Shown here: piece by piece, positions 28,152-39,662 of the stretch
Layout: every line of letters starts with the position of its first letter
Position numbering within the stretch: position 1 is the stretch's first letter
Source: Thiolapillus brandeum
Lineage (GTDB): Bacteria > Pseudomonadota > Gammaproteobacteria > Chromatiales > Chromatiaceae
DNA length: 64,000 nt
Assembly: GCF_000828615.1 (NCBI RefSeq)
Contig: NZ_AP012273.1
Span: 682,001-746,000 of the forward strand
Direction: 5' to 3'
Position numbers and translations under genes: made by a program
Notes under the pieces: generated by a model
Seen by the model: the letters and a program-made list of their open reading frames with translations, nothing else
Told to the model about the DNA's origin: nothing
Database searches by the model: none

Positions 28152-28589
28152 ATGCCAATCTCATGGGTATTGGCTGCGGACAGCAGCCACGCAAAAATCC
28201 TCCAGGCAGACAATCGTGCCACTCCCCTGGTGCTGGTGGAGGAAATGGAACATCCGGAAGCCCGCATGAAAAACGCGGATTTTTACAGCGACAACGCCGG
28301 TCGCAGCTTCGACAGTGGGGGCCAGGGGCGCCATGCCATGGAACCTGAAGTGGACGCCAAGAGTACCGAAGCCCAGCGTTTTGCCAGGACGTTGTGCGAC
28401 CGGCTGCGCCAGGCGGCAACCGATGGCCGGTATGACAAACTCTATGTGCTGGCGGCGCCGGCGTTTCTGGGTATTCTGCGTGAATGCCTGGATGACAATG
28501 TGAAGGGACGTATCGCCGGTGAGGTTCCCAAGGACGTGGTCAGACAGACAGCAGAGGATATTCGCAAGAAGCTCCCTGACTTTCTGTAA
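28152..28589 (+). CDS. Host-attachment-type protein (eRF1-like/baeRF fold)
   Basis: 145-aa soluble protein matching the family named protein required for attachment to host cells: it begins with ISWVLAADSSHAKILQAD, continues with FAADLCDRLRQA-like residues around RFARTLCDRLRQAA and KLYVLAAPAFLGILRE, and ends in DVVRQTAEDIRKKLP. The name comes from a plant-associated bacterium; in free-living bacteria the function is unknown, and the fold relates to release-factor-like RNase domains. ATG at 28152, AGAGG upstream. Confidence 0.82.
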   Translation: MPISWVLAADSSHAKILQADNRATPLVLVEEMEHPEARMKNADFYSDNAGRSFDSGGQGRHAMEPEVDAKSTEAQRFARTLCDRLRQAATDGRYDKLYVLAAPAFLGILRECLDDNVKGRIAGEVPKDVVRQTAEDIRKKLPDFL

Positions 28590-28747
28590 ATGAACGGGAA
28601 GGGATGTTTTCCGGTTACCAGGGATTTCCTGTGGAACCCTGAACCGGGATACCGGGAGTCATGCCTGGATGACGCATGAGCCTGTTCCCAATCCGACTGG
28701 AAGAGCAGCTTCCCGCCAGGGTCTCTCCGCAGGGCTGTGGATGTGGC

Positions 28748-30097
28748 CTACTCGCTTCCCGGGTCAACAACCACGGACAGAAGGGCGCCCTGGTGTAAGC
28801 GGGTCTTTATTTCACTGCCCACTGCGGTTTCCGACGCCCTGGTGATCACCTTGCCTGTTTTGGCGTCGGTCGTGATGGAATAGCCCCGGGCCAGGGTCTG
28901 CAGCGGGCTGACAGCATGCAGTTCCCCCGACAGGGCCTGTAACTGCAGCCTATGGTGGGAAAGGACATGATTCATGGCCGTTTGCAGCCGCTCATGTTGC
29001 CTGGTGAGGCTTTCACCCAGGGTTTCCAGCCTGCGTGAGGGAGAGAGCAGATAAAGACGGCTCTGCAGTGCTTCGAGTTGCTGTGAGTGGCTGGCCAGGC
29101 GCCGCTGCATGACGGTTTCCAGGCGCATGCCAAGGTCATCCAGACGCTGCTGCTGTTCCTGGATACGTCGTAAAGGGTGCAACAGCCTCAGCTTGTGGTG
29201 GCTGTGCTCCAGGTGTTGACGCTTTTCATCCAGGAGGCGTCGAAGGGCCAGCTCCAGGCGTTTTCCCAGGGTATTCAGTTGCTGTTCGAGCTGTGTGCTG
29301 TCCGGGGTGGCCAGTTCGGCGGCGGCGGAGGGTGTGGGTGCGCGGCGGTCTGCAACGAAATCGCAGATGGTGAAATCCACCTCGTGACCGACGGCGGATA
29401 TCACCGGAGTTTTCATGGCGGCGAGGGTACGGGCCAGGGTTTCGTCGTTGAAGGCCCACAAGTCTTCCAGAGATCCGCCTCCGCGCGCCAGGATCAACAG
29501 GTCGCAGTCTCCCCGCTCATCCGCCAGTTTCAGGGTCTGAGTGATTTCAGCAGCGGCATCTTCACCCTGTACCAGGGTGGGATAGATGATGACCGGCAGG
29601 CCGGGAAATCGGCGTTTCAAAACCTGCAGAATGTCCCTGACGGCAGCTCCGGTGGGAGAGGTGACCACGCCAACGCAGCGGGGGAAAGGCGGCAGGGGTT
29701 TCTTGAGTTTACTGTCGAACAGGCCTTCCTGCTCCAGCTTTGCCTTGAGCGCCTCGAAGGCACGCTGCAGGGCGCCTTCCCCGGCAGGCTCCATGTGTTC
29801 GATGATGAGCTGAAAATCCCCCCGGGCCTCGTACAGGCTGATGCGTGCGCGCACCAGCACCCGGTTGCCGTCCCTGGGTTGAAAGCGCAACAACATGCGT
29901 TTGTTGCGGAACAGGGCGCAGCGCACCTGGGCATGTTCATCCTTGAGGGAGAAATAACTGTGTCCGGAGCGGGGCGTGGCCAGGTTGGAGATTTCTCCCT
30001 CCACCCAGAGCAGGGGAAAACTCCCCTCCAAAACGGCGCGGATTTCGCCGTTGAGCCGTGAAACAGACCAGATATCGCGATTGGGAGTATGTGGCAT
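28748..30097 (-). CDS. xseA: Exodeoxyribonuclease VII large subunit
   Basis: 449-aa subunit of the ssDNA exonuclease. The N-terminal OB fold (WSVSRLNGEIRAVLEG, LWVEGEISNL) is followed by the catalytic region GVVTSPTGAAVRDILQVLKRR and LARGGGSLEDLWAFNDE, then SAVGHEVDFTICDFVADRR and a long coiled-coil region to the C-terminus (LARGYSITTD). ATG at 30097 with AAGG upstream. Divergent from guaB; the small subunit xseB is not nearby. Confidence 0.95.
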   Translation of the reverse strand: MPHTPNRDIWSVSRLNGEIRAVLEGSFPLLWVEGEISNLATPRSGHSYFSLKDEHAQVRCALFRNKRMLLRFQPRDGNRVLVRARISLYEARGDFQLIIEHMEPAGEGALQRAFEALKAKLEQEGLFDSKLKKPLPPFPRCVGVVTSPTGAAVRDILQVLKRRFPGLPVIIYPTLVQGEDAAAEITQTLKLADERGDCDLLILARGGGSLEDLWAFNDETLARTLAAMKTPVISAVGHEVDFTICDFVADRRAPTPSAAAELATPDSTQLEQQLNTLGKRLELALRRLLDEKRQHLEHSHHKLRLLHPLRRIQEQQQRLDDLGMRLETVMQRRLASHSQQLEALQSRLYLLSPSRRLETLGESLTRQHERLQTAMNHVLSHHRLQLQALSGELHAVSPLQTLARGYSITTDAKTGKVITRASETAVGSEIKTRLHQGALLSVVVDPGSE

Positions 30098-30154
30098 GAA
30101 ACAGAACCTTTGGAAAAACTGCTGTTGAGTTTAGCGCGGCAGCCGGAAATTTTA

Positions 30155-30160
30155 TATAAT
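30155..30160 (+). promoter_or_regulatory. Perfect -10 hexamer upstream of guaB
   Basis: TATAAT; an acceptable -35 is not clear (TTAGCG at 30131-30136 gives an 18-nt spacer with a 3-of-6 match). The inverted-repeat element begins only 8 nt after it, so a transcript from here would carry the element in its leader before guaB. Confidence 0.45.
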
Positions 30161-30167
30161 CGCCCGA

Positions 30168-31851
<1,684 letters not shown>

Positions 31852-31904
31852 CAGGCAGGGCCGGGCTTGCTGTCCGGCACTGCGTTTGATTGAACTGTCA
31901 TCGT

Positions 31905-31918
31905 CGGGCTTCGGCCCG
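31905..31918 (+). other. UUCG-loop hairpin between guaB and guaA
   Basis: CGGGC, loop TTCG, GCCCG: a 5-bp stem with an exceptionally stable tetraloop, followed by GGCTTTGCATTTTTC. It may reduce readthrough or stabilise the guaB message; the T-rich stretch is interrupted, so it is not a clean terminator. Confidence 0.5.
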
Positions 31919-31943
31919 GCTTTGCATTTTTCGGGTTCCAGAC

Positions 31944-33521
31944 ATGACCGCCAATATTCATGACCATCGCATCATCATTGTCGATTTCGGCTCTCAATAT
32001 ACCCAGCTCATCGCCCGCCGCGTGCGTGAGGCGGGCGTGTACTGCGAGATCTGGCCCTGGGACAATTGCGAAGACGCCCTGAATAGCCAGAAGCCCCGGG
32101 GCATCATCCTGTCGGGTGGTCCGGAGACCGTGACCGGCGACAACCCGCCCCGGGCGCCCGAACAGGTGTTCAACATGGGGGTGCCGGTGCTGGGCATCTG
32201 TTATGGCATGCAGACCATGGCCGCCCAACTGGGTGGCGAGGTAGCCAGCTCCGCCAAGCATGAATACGGCTATGCCCAGGTGCGCGCGCGGGGACATTCA
32301 AAGTTGCTGGTGGATATCGAGGATCATGTCACTGAAGAGGGCTATGGCCTTCTGGACGTATGGATGAGTCATGGCGACCGGGTGGAAACACTGCCCCCCG
32401 GATTCAGCGTCATTGCCGAAACCGACAACGCGCCCCTGGCCGGTATTGCCGATGAGAGCCGGGGCTTCTACGGCCTCCAGTTCCACCCGGAGGTGACTCA
32501 CACCACCCAGGGCAAGCGCATCATTGGCCGTTTCCTGCACGAGATCTGCGGCTGCGAATCCCTGTGGACCCCGGACAATATCATCGAAGACAGCATCAGC
32601 GCCATCCAGGAACAGGTGGGAGAGGGCAAGGTGCTGCTGGGACTTTCCGGCGGCGTGGATTCCTCTGTGGTTGCTGCCCTGCTGCACCGGGCCATCGGCG
32701 ACCGTCTGACCTGCATCTTCGTGGACAATGGCCTGCTGCGCCTGGATGAAGGCGACCAGGTCATGGCCACCTTTGCCAGGCACATGGGAGTGAAAGTGAT
32801 CCGCGTGGATGCGGAGCAGCGTTTTCTCGACGCCCTGAAAGGCGAGACTGATCCCGAGAAGAAGCGCAAAATCATCGGCAATATGTTTATCGACATCTTT
32901 GAAGAGGAAGCGGCCAAGATCAAGGATGTGGATTTCCTCGCCCAGGGAACCATCTATCCCGACGTCATCGAATCCGCCGGCGCCAAGTCTGGCAAGGCCC
33001 ACGTCATCAAGTCCCACCACAATGTCGGTGGTTTGCCGGACTACATGAAGCTCAAGCTGGTGGAGCCACTGAAAGAATTGTTCAAGGACGAGGTGCGGGA
33101 GATCGGTGTCAAGCTGGGCCTGCCCTCGGAAATGGTTTACCGTCATCCCTTCCCCGGACCGGGTCTGGGAGTGCGCATCCTTGGCGAAGTAAAGAAGGAG
33201 TATGCCGACATCCTGCGCCAGGCGGACAACATCTACATCGAAGAGCTGTACAACTTCAAGCTCTATGATGAAGTCAGCCAGGCCTTCGCCGTGTTTCTGC
33301 CGGTCAGGTCGGTAGGCGTGGTGGGTGATGCCCGTCGCTACGAATATGTCATTACCCTGCGCGCGGTGAAGACCGTGGACTTCATGACCGCCCACATCGG
33401 CCACCTGCCCTGGGAGTTCCTGGAAAAGGTCTCCAGCCGTATCATCAACGAGGTAAGTGGCGTATCACGCGTCGCCTATGACATTTCCAGCAAGCCACCG
33501 GCTACTATTGAGTGGGAGTGA
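31944..33521 (+). CDS. guaA: GMP synthase (glutamine-hydrolysing)
   Basis: Aminates XMP to GMP. 525 aa, the same as E. coli. N-terminal class I glutaminase domain with the nucleophile in [11 protein letters not shown] and the His/Glu in QFHPEVTHT; the PP-loop is [14 protein letters not shown]; the C-terminal dimerisation domain ends [12 protein letters not shown] at 31944 begins [20 protein letters not shown]; the frame is open upstream but not conserved. Second gene of the guaBA operon. Confidence 0.98.
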   Translation: MTANIHDHRIIIVDFGSQYTQLIARRVREAGVYCEIWPWDNCEDALNSQKPRGIILSGGPETVTGDNPPRAPEQVFNMGVPVLGICYGMQTMAAQLGGEVASSAKHEYGYAQVRARGHSKLLVDIEDHVTEEGYGLLDVWMSHGDRVETLPPGFSVIAETDNAPLAGIADESRGFYGLQFHPEVTHTTQGKRIIGRFLHEICGCESLWTPDNIIEDSISAIQEQVGEGKVLLGLSGGVDSSVVAALLHRAIGDRLTCIFVDNGLLRLDEGDQVMATFARHMGVKVIRVDAEQRFLDALKGETDPEKKRKIIGNMFIDIFEEEAAKIKDVDFLAQGTIYPDVIESAGAKSGKAHVIKSHHNVGGLPDYMKLKLVEPLKELFKDEVREIGVKLGLPSEMVYRHPFPGPGLGVRILGEVKKEYADILRQADNIYIEELYNFKLYDEVSQAFAVFLPVRSVGVVGDARRYEYVITLRAVKTVDFMTAHIGHLPWEFLEKVSSRIINEVSGVSRVAYDISSKPPATIEWE

Positions 33522-34032
33522 GCTGAGTTTGTAACTTATTGATTGATAATAATAAAAATAACTCAGTTGATGATATATGCTGCATCATCAATGGTATTAT
33601 CGGTAAAGTGACTTATATTTGGTTTTCCAAAAATGTAAGCAGAATAGGTAAAGCTGTTGAATAGAGATCATCGAGCAGGCACCCTGAGGAAGATCCGTAG
33701 GATCTGGATCCTGGATATTTGATGTTCGATGATGTTCGGGATATGAGTAACAACTCCTACAGCATGCCCTGAGGGGGCAGAGAATCTGGCTGCTATGCCT
33801 GCTCTTATGGGGGGTATGTCCGAATTCTGGGCAGCTGGTACGAAAAATGCGAAGCCCTGTGGAACCCCCGCCTGGGGTGGGTCGAACAGGCTCGTCCCGA
33901 TAGGCCCGGGCGGTGCTGCCAGGAGGGGATGGAGCAAGGCTGCCGCCAATGCTTCCCTGAGCCCTGTAAAGGGTGTATCAATCCAAACCACGCTGCACAC
34001 AGCTTGCCCGGCGCAAGGCTGTGAGCCGGATT
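33522..34032. other. Intergenic region after guaA
   Basis: About 510 bp without a supportable gene. The first 140 bases are distinctly AT-rich and contain two inverted repeats: CTGAGTT (33523-33529) with AACTCAG (33560-33566), and TTGATGAT (33567-33574) with ATCATCAA (33584-33591). The rest is GC-richer; short open frames exist on both strands, but none has a ribosome site or recognisable protein pattern. Confidence 0.5.
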
Positions 34033-34623
34033 TCAGATTTCCGTTTCCTCCCCATGGGCCAGCCGATTCACCCAGCGGGCCAGGAGGTCGGTTTCCTGCA
34101 TGAGGAAGCGTCGATCCTGATAGACATGAGTGATCATGCTGATTCCCTGGCCCCGGGCGAGGATGCGCCGGGCAAATTCACGGGCGCGGCCCGCGTAGCC
34201 GAGTTCGGCAAACTGATCGGTGAGCCAGTCTTCGAACAACAGGAACATGGCTTTGGCCTGTTTTTGCAGTTCCGGTTCGTTCTTGCCCAGTTCTGCGTTC
34301 AGGGTGCCCATGGGGCAACCGTAGCGCACCAGGGAGTCGATGCTGTCGGGAAGGATTTCCAGAAAACGGTTCAGGCGCTCTATGGGAGTGCGGTACTGTC
34401 CTGACCAGTTCTGCAGCATGTGATCGATGCGTGATATGCGGTAGGCAAGGGCCGCCTTGAGGATTTCTTCCTTGCTCTTGAAGTAGTAATAGATATTGCC
34501 CCGGGGGACGCCGGATGCTTCCACTACGTCGGTGAAGGACGTGCTGTGATAACCCTGGTGGTAGAACAGCCGGTTGGCGGCTTCTACGATCTTCTGCCGG
34601 GTGCGTTCACTTTTTTTGGACAT
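34033..34623 (-). CDS. TetR-family transcriptional regulator
   Basis: 196 aa. N-terminal HTH: SERTRQKIVEAANRLFYHQG, then TSFTDVVEASGVPRGNIYYYFKSKEEIL, the standard TetR DNA-binding domain at about residues 4-55. The remainder is the helical ligand-binding domain; the pattern RYGCPMGTLNAELG resembles the YxGCPMGNLxxE signature of AcrR-like TetR_C_6 members. ATG 34623 gives MSKKSERTR; the frame extends 20 codons upstream without conservation. Downstream of the methyltransferase gene on the same strand, 78 nt away. Ligand unknown. Confidence 0.9.
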   Translation of the reverse strand: MSKKSERTRQKIVEAANRLFYHQGYHSTSFTDVVEASGVPRGNIYYYFKSKEEILKAALAYRISRIDHMLQNWSGQYRTPIERLNRFLEILPDSIDSLVRYGCPMGTLNAELGKNEPELQKQAKAMFLLFEDWLTDQFAELGYAGRAREFARRILARGQGISMITHVYQDRRFLMQETDLLARWVNRLAHGEETEI

Positions 34624-34661
34624 AATGCCGACCAAATGGGGTTTATGGGATGCTGTTTGTC

Positions 34662-34694
34662 CCAAGTATAACCCAAGATACATTATTTACTTGG
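34662..34694. promoter_or_regulatory. Candidate operator near the TetR gene
   Basis: CCAAGTA (34662-34668) and TACTTGG (34688-34694) form a 7-bp inverted repeat with a 19-nt spacer, directly upstream of the TetR start. It might be its autoregulatory site; a third ACCCAAG-type half lies between. Not tested. Confidence 0.35.
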
Positions 34695-34701
34695 ATGGTC
34701 G

Positions 34702-35418
34702 TCAGACTTTTTTCAGCAGATCCACCCGGTGGGGATTGATGAAGCGGGCGCCCTGGGGACCAAGATAGGGGGCAAAAGCTTCGCGTACCTGTTGGTGCCG
34801 CTTTTCGTCGATCTGATGATCAGAGTGGGTTGGAAAGAGAATGCGCTGTTCAAATTCTGCAAAACTGCCAAATTCGGACACTGACTGGAAAAAGATTTCC
34901 TGTTCCAGGACAAAATCTCTCCGGGCCACGGCGTTCTTCAGGGTATCGAAAGCGGCCTGGCGCACGATCTTTTCATCATTGAACAGGCGCAGAATGTCGT
35001 TGAACGGCCCTTCATACACGGGCTCGGAAATGTAGGCCAGACCGCCGGGACGCAGTACCCGGTGGATTTCCCGGAGTGCCTGATCCATGACTTCCATGGG
35101 CACATGGTGCAGGGATTTGAGCATGATGACGATATCTACTGAGGCATCGGGAAGATCGATGTCCTCGGCGCCGCCATAGACGAAGCGCACCCCGGGCAGG
35201 TCACTGATGGCCTGGTTTTTCCGGTGCTGTATGGGATCCACCTCTGTGGCCACTACGGAATTCACGGGGAAGCCCTCGGCAATGGTGCGTGTCCAGCGGG
35301 CGCGGCCACAGCCCAGTTCAAGCACATCGGCCCCGTTGAAAGGCAGCACTTCGCGCATGATGTCTATTTCCGTGGCATCCCGGTAGCCAGCAGGGGATTT
35401 GAGTTGCATTTCACTCAT
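34702..35418 (-). CDS. SAM-dependent methyltransferase (class I)
   Basis: 238 aa. Motif I VLELGCGRARWTRTIAEGFP (about residues 31-50), the acidic ATEVDP after beta-2, SVDIVIMLKSLHHVP for motif II and the post-II LREIHRVLRPGGLAYISEP. Typical Methyltransf_11/25 fold; the C-terminal part has no recognisable substrate domain. ATG 35418 (MSEMQLKSP) is preferred; the frame extends upstream into the start region of ilvD. Divergent from ilvD, 67 nt between starts. Confidence 0.87.
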   Translation of the reverse strand: MSEMQLKSPAGYRDATEIDIMREVLPFNGADVLELGCGRARWTRTIAEGFPVNSVVATEVDPIQHRKNQAISDLPGVRFVYGGAEDIDLPDASVDIVIMLKSLHHVPMEVMDQALREIHRVLRPGGLAYISEPVYEGPFNDILRLFNDEKIVRQAAFDTLKNAVARRDFVLEQEIFFQSVSEFGSFAEFEQRILFPTHSDHQIDEKRHQQVREAFAPYLGPQGARFINPHRVDLLKKV

Positions 35419-35485
35419 GGTGTTACCAAGGTATCCGTTATAATCAGTAAATTGTAACAACAAACGAATAGCAGGGATTTTCATC

Positions 35486-37339
35486 ATGCCCCAGTATCGC
35501 TCTCACACCACCACTCATGGCCGCAACATGGCCGGTGCCCGCGCCCTGTGGCGCGCCACCGGTATGAAAGACGATGATTTCGACAAGCCCATCATCGCCA
35601 TTGCCAATTCCTTTACCCAGTTCGTGCCCGGCCATGTTCATCTCAAGGACATGGGCCAGCTGGTGGCCCGGCAGATCGAAGCGGCGGGTGGCGTGGCCAA
35701 GGAGTTCGACACCATTGCGGTGGATGACGGCATTGCCATGGGGCATGGGGGTATGCTCTATTCCCTGCCATCCCGGGATCTCATTGCCGATTCCGTGGAA
35801 TACATGGTGAACGCCCATTGCGCCGATGCCCTGGTGTGCATCTCCAATTGCGACAAAATCACTCCGGGAATGCTCATGGCTTCTCTGCGCCTGAATATTC
35901 CGGTCATTTTTGTTTCCGGCGGCCCCATGGAAGCGGGCAAGGCCGTGGTGCATGACAAGGCGCTGGAGCTGGATCTGGTGGATGCCATGGTTATGGCTGC
36001 CGATGACCAGGAAAGTGATGAAGACGTGCTGGCCGTGGAACGCTCCGCCTGTCCCACCTGCGGTTCATGCTCCGGCATGTTCACCGCCAACTCCATGAAC
36101 TGCCTTACGGAAGCGCTCGGTCTGTCGTTGCCGGGCAATGGTTCCCTGGTGGCTACCCATGCCGATCGCAAGCGCCTGTTCCTGGAGGCCGGCAGTATCA
36201 TCGTTGGTCTGGCCCGGCGCTACTATGAAGAAGACGATGCTTCCGTGTTGCCACGATCCATTGCCACTTTTGAAGCCTTTGAAAACGCTATGGCCCTGGA
36301 TATTGCCATGGGAGGCTCCACCAATACGGTGCTGCACCTGTTGGCGGCGGCGAAGGAGGCGGAAGTGGCGTTCACCATGGCGGATATCGACCGCATGTCG
36401 CGCAAAGTGCCGCATTTGTGCAAGGTGGCACCGTCCATTCAGACCTACCACATGGAAGATGTGCACCGGGCTGGTGGTGTATTTGGCATCCTGGGGGAAC
36501 TGGATCGGGCGGGCCTGTTGCACCATGACCTTCCCACGGTTCATGCGCGGACCATGGCTGAAGCCCTGGCCTTGTGGGATGTGCGGTACACCGATGACCG
36601 GAAGCGCAAGGATTTTTATCGTGCCGCTCCCGGTGGTGTGCCGACCCAGGAAGCCTTCAGTCAAAACAGGTATTACCCGGATCTGGATCTGGATCGGGAA
36701 AGCGGTTGCATCCGCGACAAGGAGCATGCCTACAGCCAGGACGGTGGTCTGGCGGTGCTGTATGGCAATCTGGCTGAGAACGGCTGCATCGTGAAGACCG
36801 CCGGGGTGGATGAGTCCATTCTCAAATTCAGTGGCCCGGCGCGGGTGTTCGAGAGTCAGGAAGCGGCGGTGGAAGCCATACTGAATGATCAGATTCAGGC
36901 GGGAGATGTGCTTATCATCCGTTATGAAGGGCCCAAGGGAGGGCCGGGGATGCAGGAGATGCTCTATCCCACCAGCTATCTGAAATCCAAGGGGCTGGGC
37001 AAGGACTGCGCACTGATCACCGATGGAAGGTTCTCCGGCGGAACCTCCGGCCTGTCCATTGGCCATGTTTCTCCGGAAGCCGCCGGCAAGGGCAACATCG
37101 GCCTGGTGCAGGAAGGGGATACCATAGAAATCGATATTCCCGGGCGCAGCATTCGTATGCTGGTCAGTGATGAGGAACTCGGTCAGCGGCGCAATGCCAT
37201 GGAGTTGGCCGAAAAGCCCTGGAAACCGGTAAACCGTGATCGCCATGTGTCGGCGGCATTGCGTGCCTATGCTGCCATGACCACCGATGCTGCCCAGGGG
37301 GCAGTAAGGGATGTGAGCCAAATTGAAAACTGCATCTAG
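35486..37339 (+). CDS. ilvD: Dihydroxy-acid dehydratase
   Basis: Dehydrates dihydroxyisovalerate and dihydroxymethylvalerate in valine and isoleucine synthesis, using an Fe-S cluster. 617 aa, family length. Cluster and active-site segments: [58 protein letters not shown], and [18 protein letters not shown] at the end. ATG at 35486 with AGGGA 8 nt before. The following gene starts inside its last codons. Confidence 0.98.
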   Translation: MPQYRSHTTTHGRNMAGARALWRATGMKDDDFDKPIIAIANSFTQFVPGHVHLKDMGQLVARQIEAAGGVAKEFDTIAVDDGIAMGHGGMLYSLPSRDLIADSVEYMVNAHCADALVCISNCDKITPGMLMASLRLNIPVIFVSGGPMEAGKAVVHDKALELDLVDAMVMAADDQESDEDVLAVERSACPTCGSCSGMFTANSMNCLTEALGLSLPGNGSLVATHADRKRLFLEAGSIIVGLARRYYEEDDASVLPRSIATFEAFENAMALDIAMGGSTNTVLHLLAAAKEAEVAFTMADIDRMSRKVPHLCKVAPSIQTYHMEDVHRAGGVFGILGELDRAGLLHHDLPTVHARTMAEALALWDVRYTDDRKRKDFYRAAPGGVPTQEAFSQNRYYPDLDLDRESGCIRDKEHAYSQDGGLAVLYGNLAENGCIVKTAGVDESILKFSGPARVFESQEAAVEAILNDQIQAGDVLIIRYEGPKGGPGMQEMLYPTSYLKSKGLGKDCALITDGRFSGGTSGLSIGHVSPEAAGKGNIGLVQEGDTIEIDIPGRSIRMLVSDEELGQRRNAMELAEKPWKPVNRDRHVSAALRAYAAMTTDAAQGAVRDVSQIENCI

Positions 37340-37841
37340 ATCAGCCTGGACTGCCGCCCTCATATTGTTGTGGGCGCTGTTTGCCCGGACTCAGGCAGCC
37401 TCCTTTGGCGGGCAGGCACCCCAGGCCCTGTGTGACCAGGCCGGATCCCTGGGTATCATGGGAACTCCCCGCTACCAGTACCAGTCAGGCGGGTTGTGGG
37501 AGTGCTCCAGTGTGCGCAAGAAACTGCCCCAGGGGGAGCCTGCCTCCGTCAGTGATCTGCAATACCGGGTGCAGGGCACTCAGAATGGGGTTGGGCGGGT
37601 GCTCCTGGAACTACGCATGCGTTCCTATCGCCAGCCCCAGGGAGTGCTGCGTGCATTTGCGGATGTTGCAGACAAGTTGTTCCAGACGCTGTTTCAGCGC
37701 GCACTTCCCGGTGACCTGCGTGAATCCATCCTGGGACCGGTGGAAGGTGAATGGCAGTTTGATGGGCATCGCGTGATGCTCAGGAAGCAGCATTCAAAGG
37801 GATCGGTTTATGATTTGTGGCTGATCCTGGAAGAATCTTAG
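37323..37841 (+). CDS. Exported protein of unknown function
   Basis: 172 aa from TTG at 37323, overlapping the ilvD end by 17 bp; no ATG or GTG gives a full signal peptide. The N-terminus [24 protein letters not shown] is a clear Sec signal sequence, so the product is periplasmic or secreted. The mature part has two cysteines (QALCDQAG and LWECSSV), possibly a disulfide, and a mixed alpha/beta pattern; I recognise no family. Probably translated from the ilvD transcript. Confidence 0.6.
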   Translation: MKTASRSAWTAALILLWALFARTQAASFGGQAPQALCDQAGSLGIMGTPRYQYQSGGLWECSSVRKKLPQGEPASVSDLQYRVQGTQNGVGRVLLELRMRSYRQPQGVLRAFADVADKLFQTLFQRALPGDLRESILGPVEGEWQFDGHRVMLRKQHSKGSVYDLWLILEES

Positions 37842-37844
37842 GCG

Positions 37845-38033
37845 TTAAATCCGACAGACTCCTAGCAGCAGGATGTTGAAAAAGTCCTTCCATGGGCTTT
37901 TTCAACTCAAAAAGACAAAAATGCGATTTTGTCTTTCCTCCATTTTCAATGACTTAAAGTCACTGAAAATGGCCGCACGTCCTTGTGCGGCAATCAGGCT
38001 GCCGAAAAACGGTGTTTTTCAGCAGCCAGCTAG
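37845..38033. repeat. Composite palindromic element, copy 1
   Basis: CTAG-bounded, 37862-38033, with the ends CTAGCAGCAGGATGTTGAAA and its counterpart TTTCAGCAGCCAGCTAG, containing a series of hairpins (GTTGAAAAAG/CTTTTTCAAC type, the AAGACAAAAATG/CGATTTTGTCTT pair, CATTTTCA/TGAAAATG, CCGCAC/GTGCGG). It is preceded by TTAAATCCGACAGACTCCTAG (37845-37865), the same neighbour that copy 2 at 60 kb has. Non-coding. The terminal CTA at 38030-38032 is read as the stop codon of the SH3 gene on the minus strand. Confidence 0.85.
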
Positions 38034-38710
38034 AGGGATCCCCAGGAATCCTTGCGTTTGCGCACCCGCAGGTGGGGCAGGAGCATTCCCAGGAGGATAC
38101 CGCCAAACAGCACTCCGCCACCGATAAGAAACCAACGTTGGGTAGAGTTGTTCTTGAGCTCACGGATTTCCTGTTCCTGGTTCGACAAGTCGCGGCTCAT
38201 GGTGGCTACCTGCTTGCGCAGGCGCTTGCGTTCCTGGGCGATCTGTACGGCATTGGCCGAGGTTCGCTTGAGTTCTTCCAGTTCTTTTTGAATGCGGTTC
38301 TTTTCCTGCTGCAAGGCCGTATGTTTCTGCTGCAGGTCATCATGTTCCCGGGACAGCTTGGCCAGCTTGGCGCTGAGCTCGCCAGGTGAGGCTTCCAGTT
38401 CCTTGATACGGGCTTCCAGCTTGACGATGCGATCCCTGGCCACGGGCTGGGTCAGTAGCTGTCGGGTAAGGACGTAGCCGGTTTTTCCGTCCGCCAGGCG
38501 CACCTTGCTGTAGCCGCTGGAAGCATTGGTGCTGAGTACGGTAACGGCCGTACCAGAAGACAGCATGCGCACAATGCGATGCTGGGAACTTTCGCCACTG
38601 CGCATGGTGATCTTGAGCTGATCCGTGACATAGCGGGTATCTGCCTGTGTGGTCAGGCTGGCCAACAGCAGAAAGATCATCAGAAGGAATTTTTTGAGCT
38701 TGAGGTCCAT
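38030..38710 (-). CDS. SH3/coiled-coil membrane protein (TIGR04211/YgiM-like)
   Basis: 226 aa. Signal peptide (1-23), then a bacterial SH3 domain with RYVTDQLKITMRSGESSQHR and SGYSKVRLADGKTGYVLTRQL (about 24-88), a long coiled coil (about 93-190) and a C-terminal TM (FLIGGGVLFGGILLGMLLP), ending in a basic cytoplasmic RVRKRKD. This matches the YgiM/TIGR04211 layout; the function is unknown but envelope-associated. The stop codon lies within the CTAG end of the palindromic element. Confidence 0.85.
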   Translation of the reverse strand: MDLKLKKFLLMIFLLLASLTTQADTRYVTDQLKITMRSGESSQHRIVRMLSSGTAVTVLSTNASSGYSKVRLADGKTGYVLTRQLLTQPVARDRIVKLEARIKELEASPGELSAKLAKLSREHDDLQQKHTALQQEKNRIQKELEELKRTSANAVQIAQERKRLRKQVATMSRDLSNQEQEIRELKNNSTQRWFLIGGGVLFGGILLGMLLPHLRVRKRKDSWGSL

Positions 38711-38762
38711 GACAGCTTGAAGTCCGATAAGTATTGGCGCTTATTGTACTGGGATGCCGGTT

Positions 38763-39662
38763 TCAGGTCAGCAGGAATTCCAGCAGGGCTTTTTGCGCAT
38801 GCAGGCGGTTCTCTGCTTCGTCCCAGACCACCGAATCCGGAGCATCGATGACGTCAGCAGCCACTTCCTCGCCACGATGAGCGGGCAGGCAGTGCATGAA
38901 CAAGGCCCGTTCATCGGCTCTGGCCATGAATTCAGTGGTGACCTGGTAGTTGGCGAAAGCCTTTTCCCGTTGTTTCTGTTCTTCTTCCTGGCCCATGCTG
39001 GCCCAGACGTCCGTGACCACCAGGTCAGCGCCTGCAACGGCTTCCAGTGGATCGCGGAACAGAGTGCAGCGCTCGCCTGCCGCGCTCAGGATTTCCGCAT
39101 CAGGATCATAGCCTTCCGGGCAGGCTATGTTGAGATGAAAATCCAACTGGCGTGCGGCATTGATATAGGAATGACACATATTGTTGCCATCGCCCACCCA
39201 GGTCACGGTCCGGCCCTGGATGTCTCCGCGGTGCTCGAAGTAGGTCTGCATATCTGCCAGCAACTGGCAGGGATGTACCCAGTCCGTCAGACCGTTGATC
39301 ACCGGCACCCGGGAATACTCGGCAAAGCGCTCGATCTTGTCATGTTCAAAAGTACGGATCATCACGCAGTCCACCATGCGTGACAGCACCCGGGCCGTGT
39401 CTTCGATGGGTTCGCCGCGTCCCAGCTGGGTATCATTGGGCGACAGGAACATGGCGGCGCCACCCAACTGTGTCATTCCGGCTTCGAAAGACACCCGGGT
39501 GCGCGTGGAGGATTTTTCAAAGATCATCCCCAGCACCTTGTGTTTGAGGGGCTCGATGATTGTGCCCTGGTGTTGCAGTTGTTTCAGTTCCCGGGCGCGG
39601 CTGATCAGGCCCCGGAATTCGTCTGGCGTGAGATCCAGCAGGGTGAGGAAATGCCGAGTCAT
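38763..39662 (-). CDS. argF: Ornithine carbamoyltransferase
   Basis: Makes citrulline from ornithine and carbamoyl phosphate. 299 aa. Carbamoyl-phosphate site [18 protein letters not shown] (about 52-70), [11 protein letters not shown], ornithine site [11 protein letters not shown] and [11 protein letters not shown]. Ribosome site GGAGG before the ATG; the start overlaps the argD stop by 4 nt. Second gene of argD-argF. Confidence 0.97.
   Translation of the reverse strand: MTRHFLTLLDLTPDEFRGLISRARELKQLQHQGTIIEPLKHKVLGMIFEKSSTRTRVSFEAGMTQLGGAAMFLSPNDTQLGRGEPIEDTARVLSRMVDCVMIRTFEHDKIERFAEYSRVPVINGLTDWVHPCQLLADMQTYFEHRGDIQGRTVTWVGDGNNMCHSYINAARQLDFHLNIACPEGYDPDAEILSAAGERCTLFRDPLEAVAGADLVVTDVWASMGQEEEQKQREKAFANYQVTTEFMARADERALFMHCLPAHRGEEVAADVIDAPDSVVWDEAENRLHAQKALLEFLLT

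Noticed and set aside
33668-34000. 110-codon minus-strand frame after guaA
   Set aside because: No ribosome site, no family, proline/alanine-biased; probably chance in GC-rich DNA.
36065-37363. 432-codon minus-strand frame over ilvD
   Set aside because: A shadow of a well-conserved gene; no ribosome site or family.
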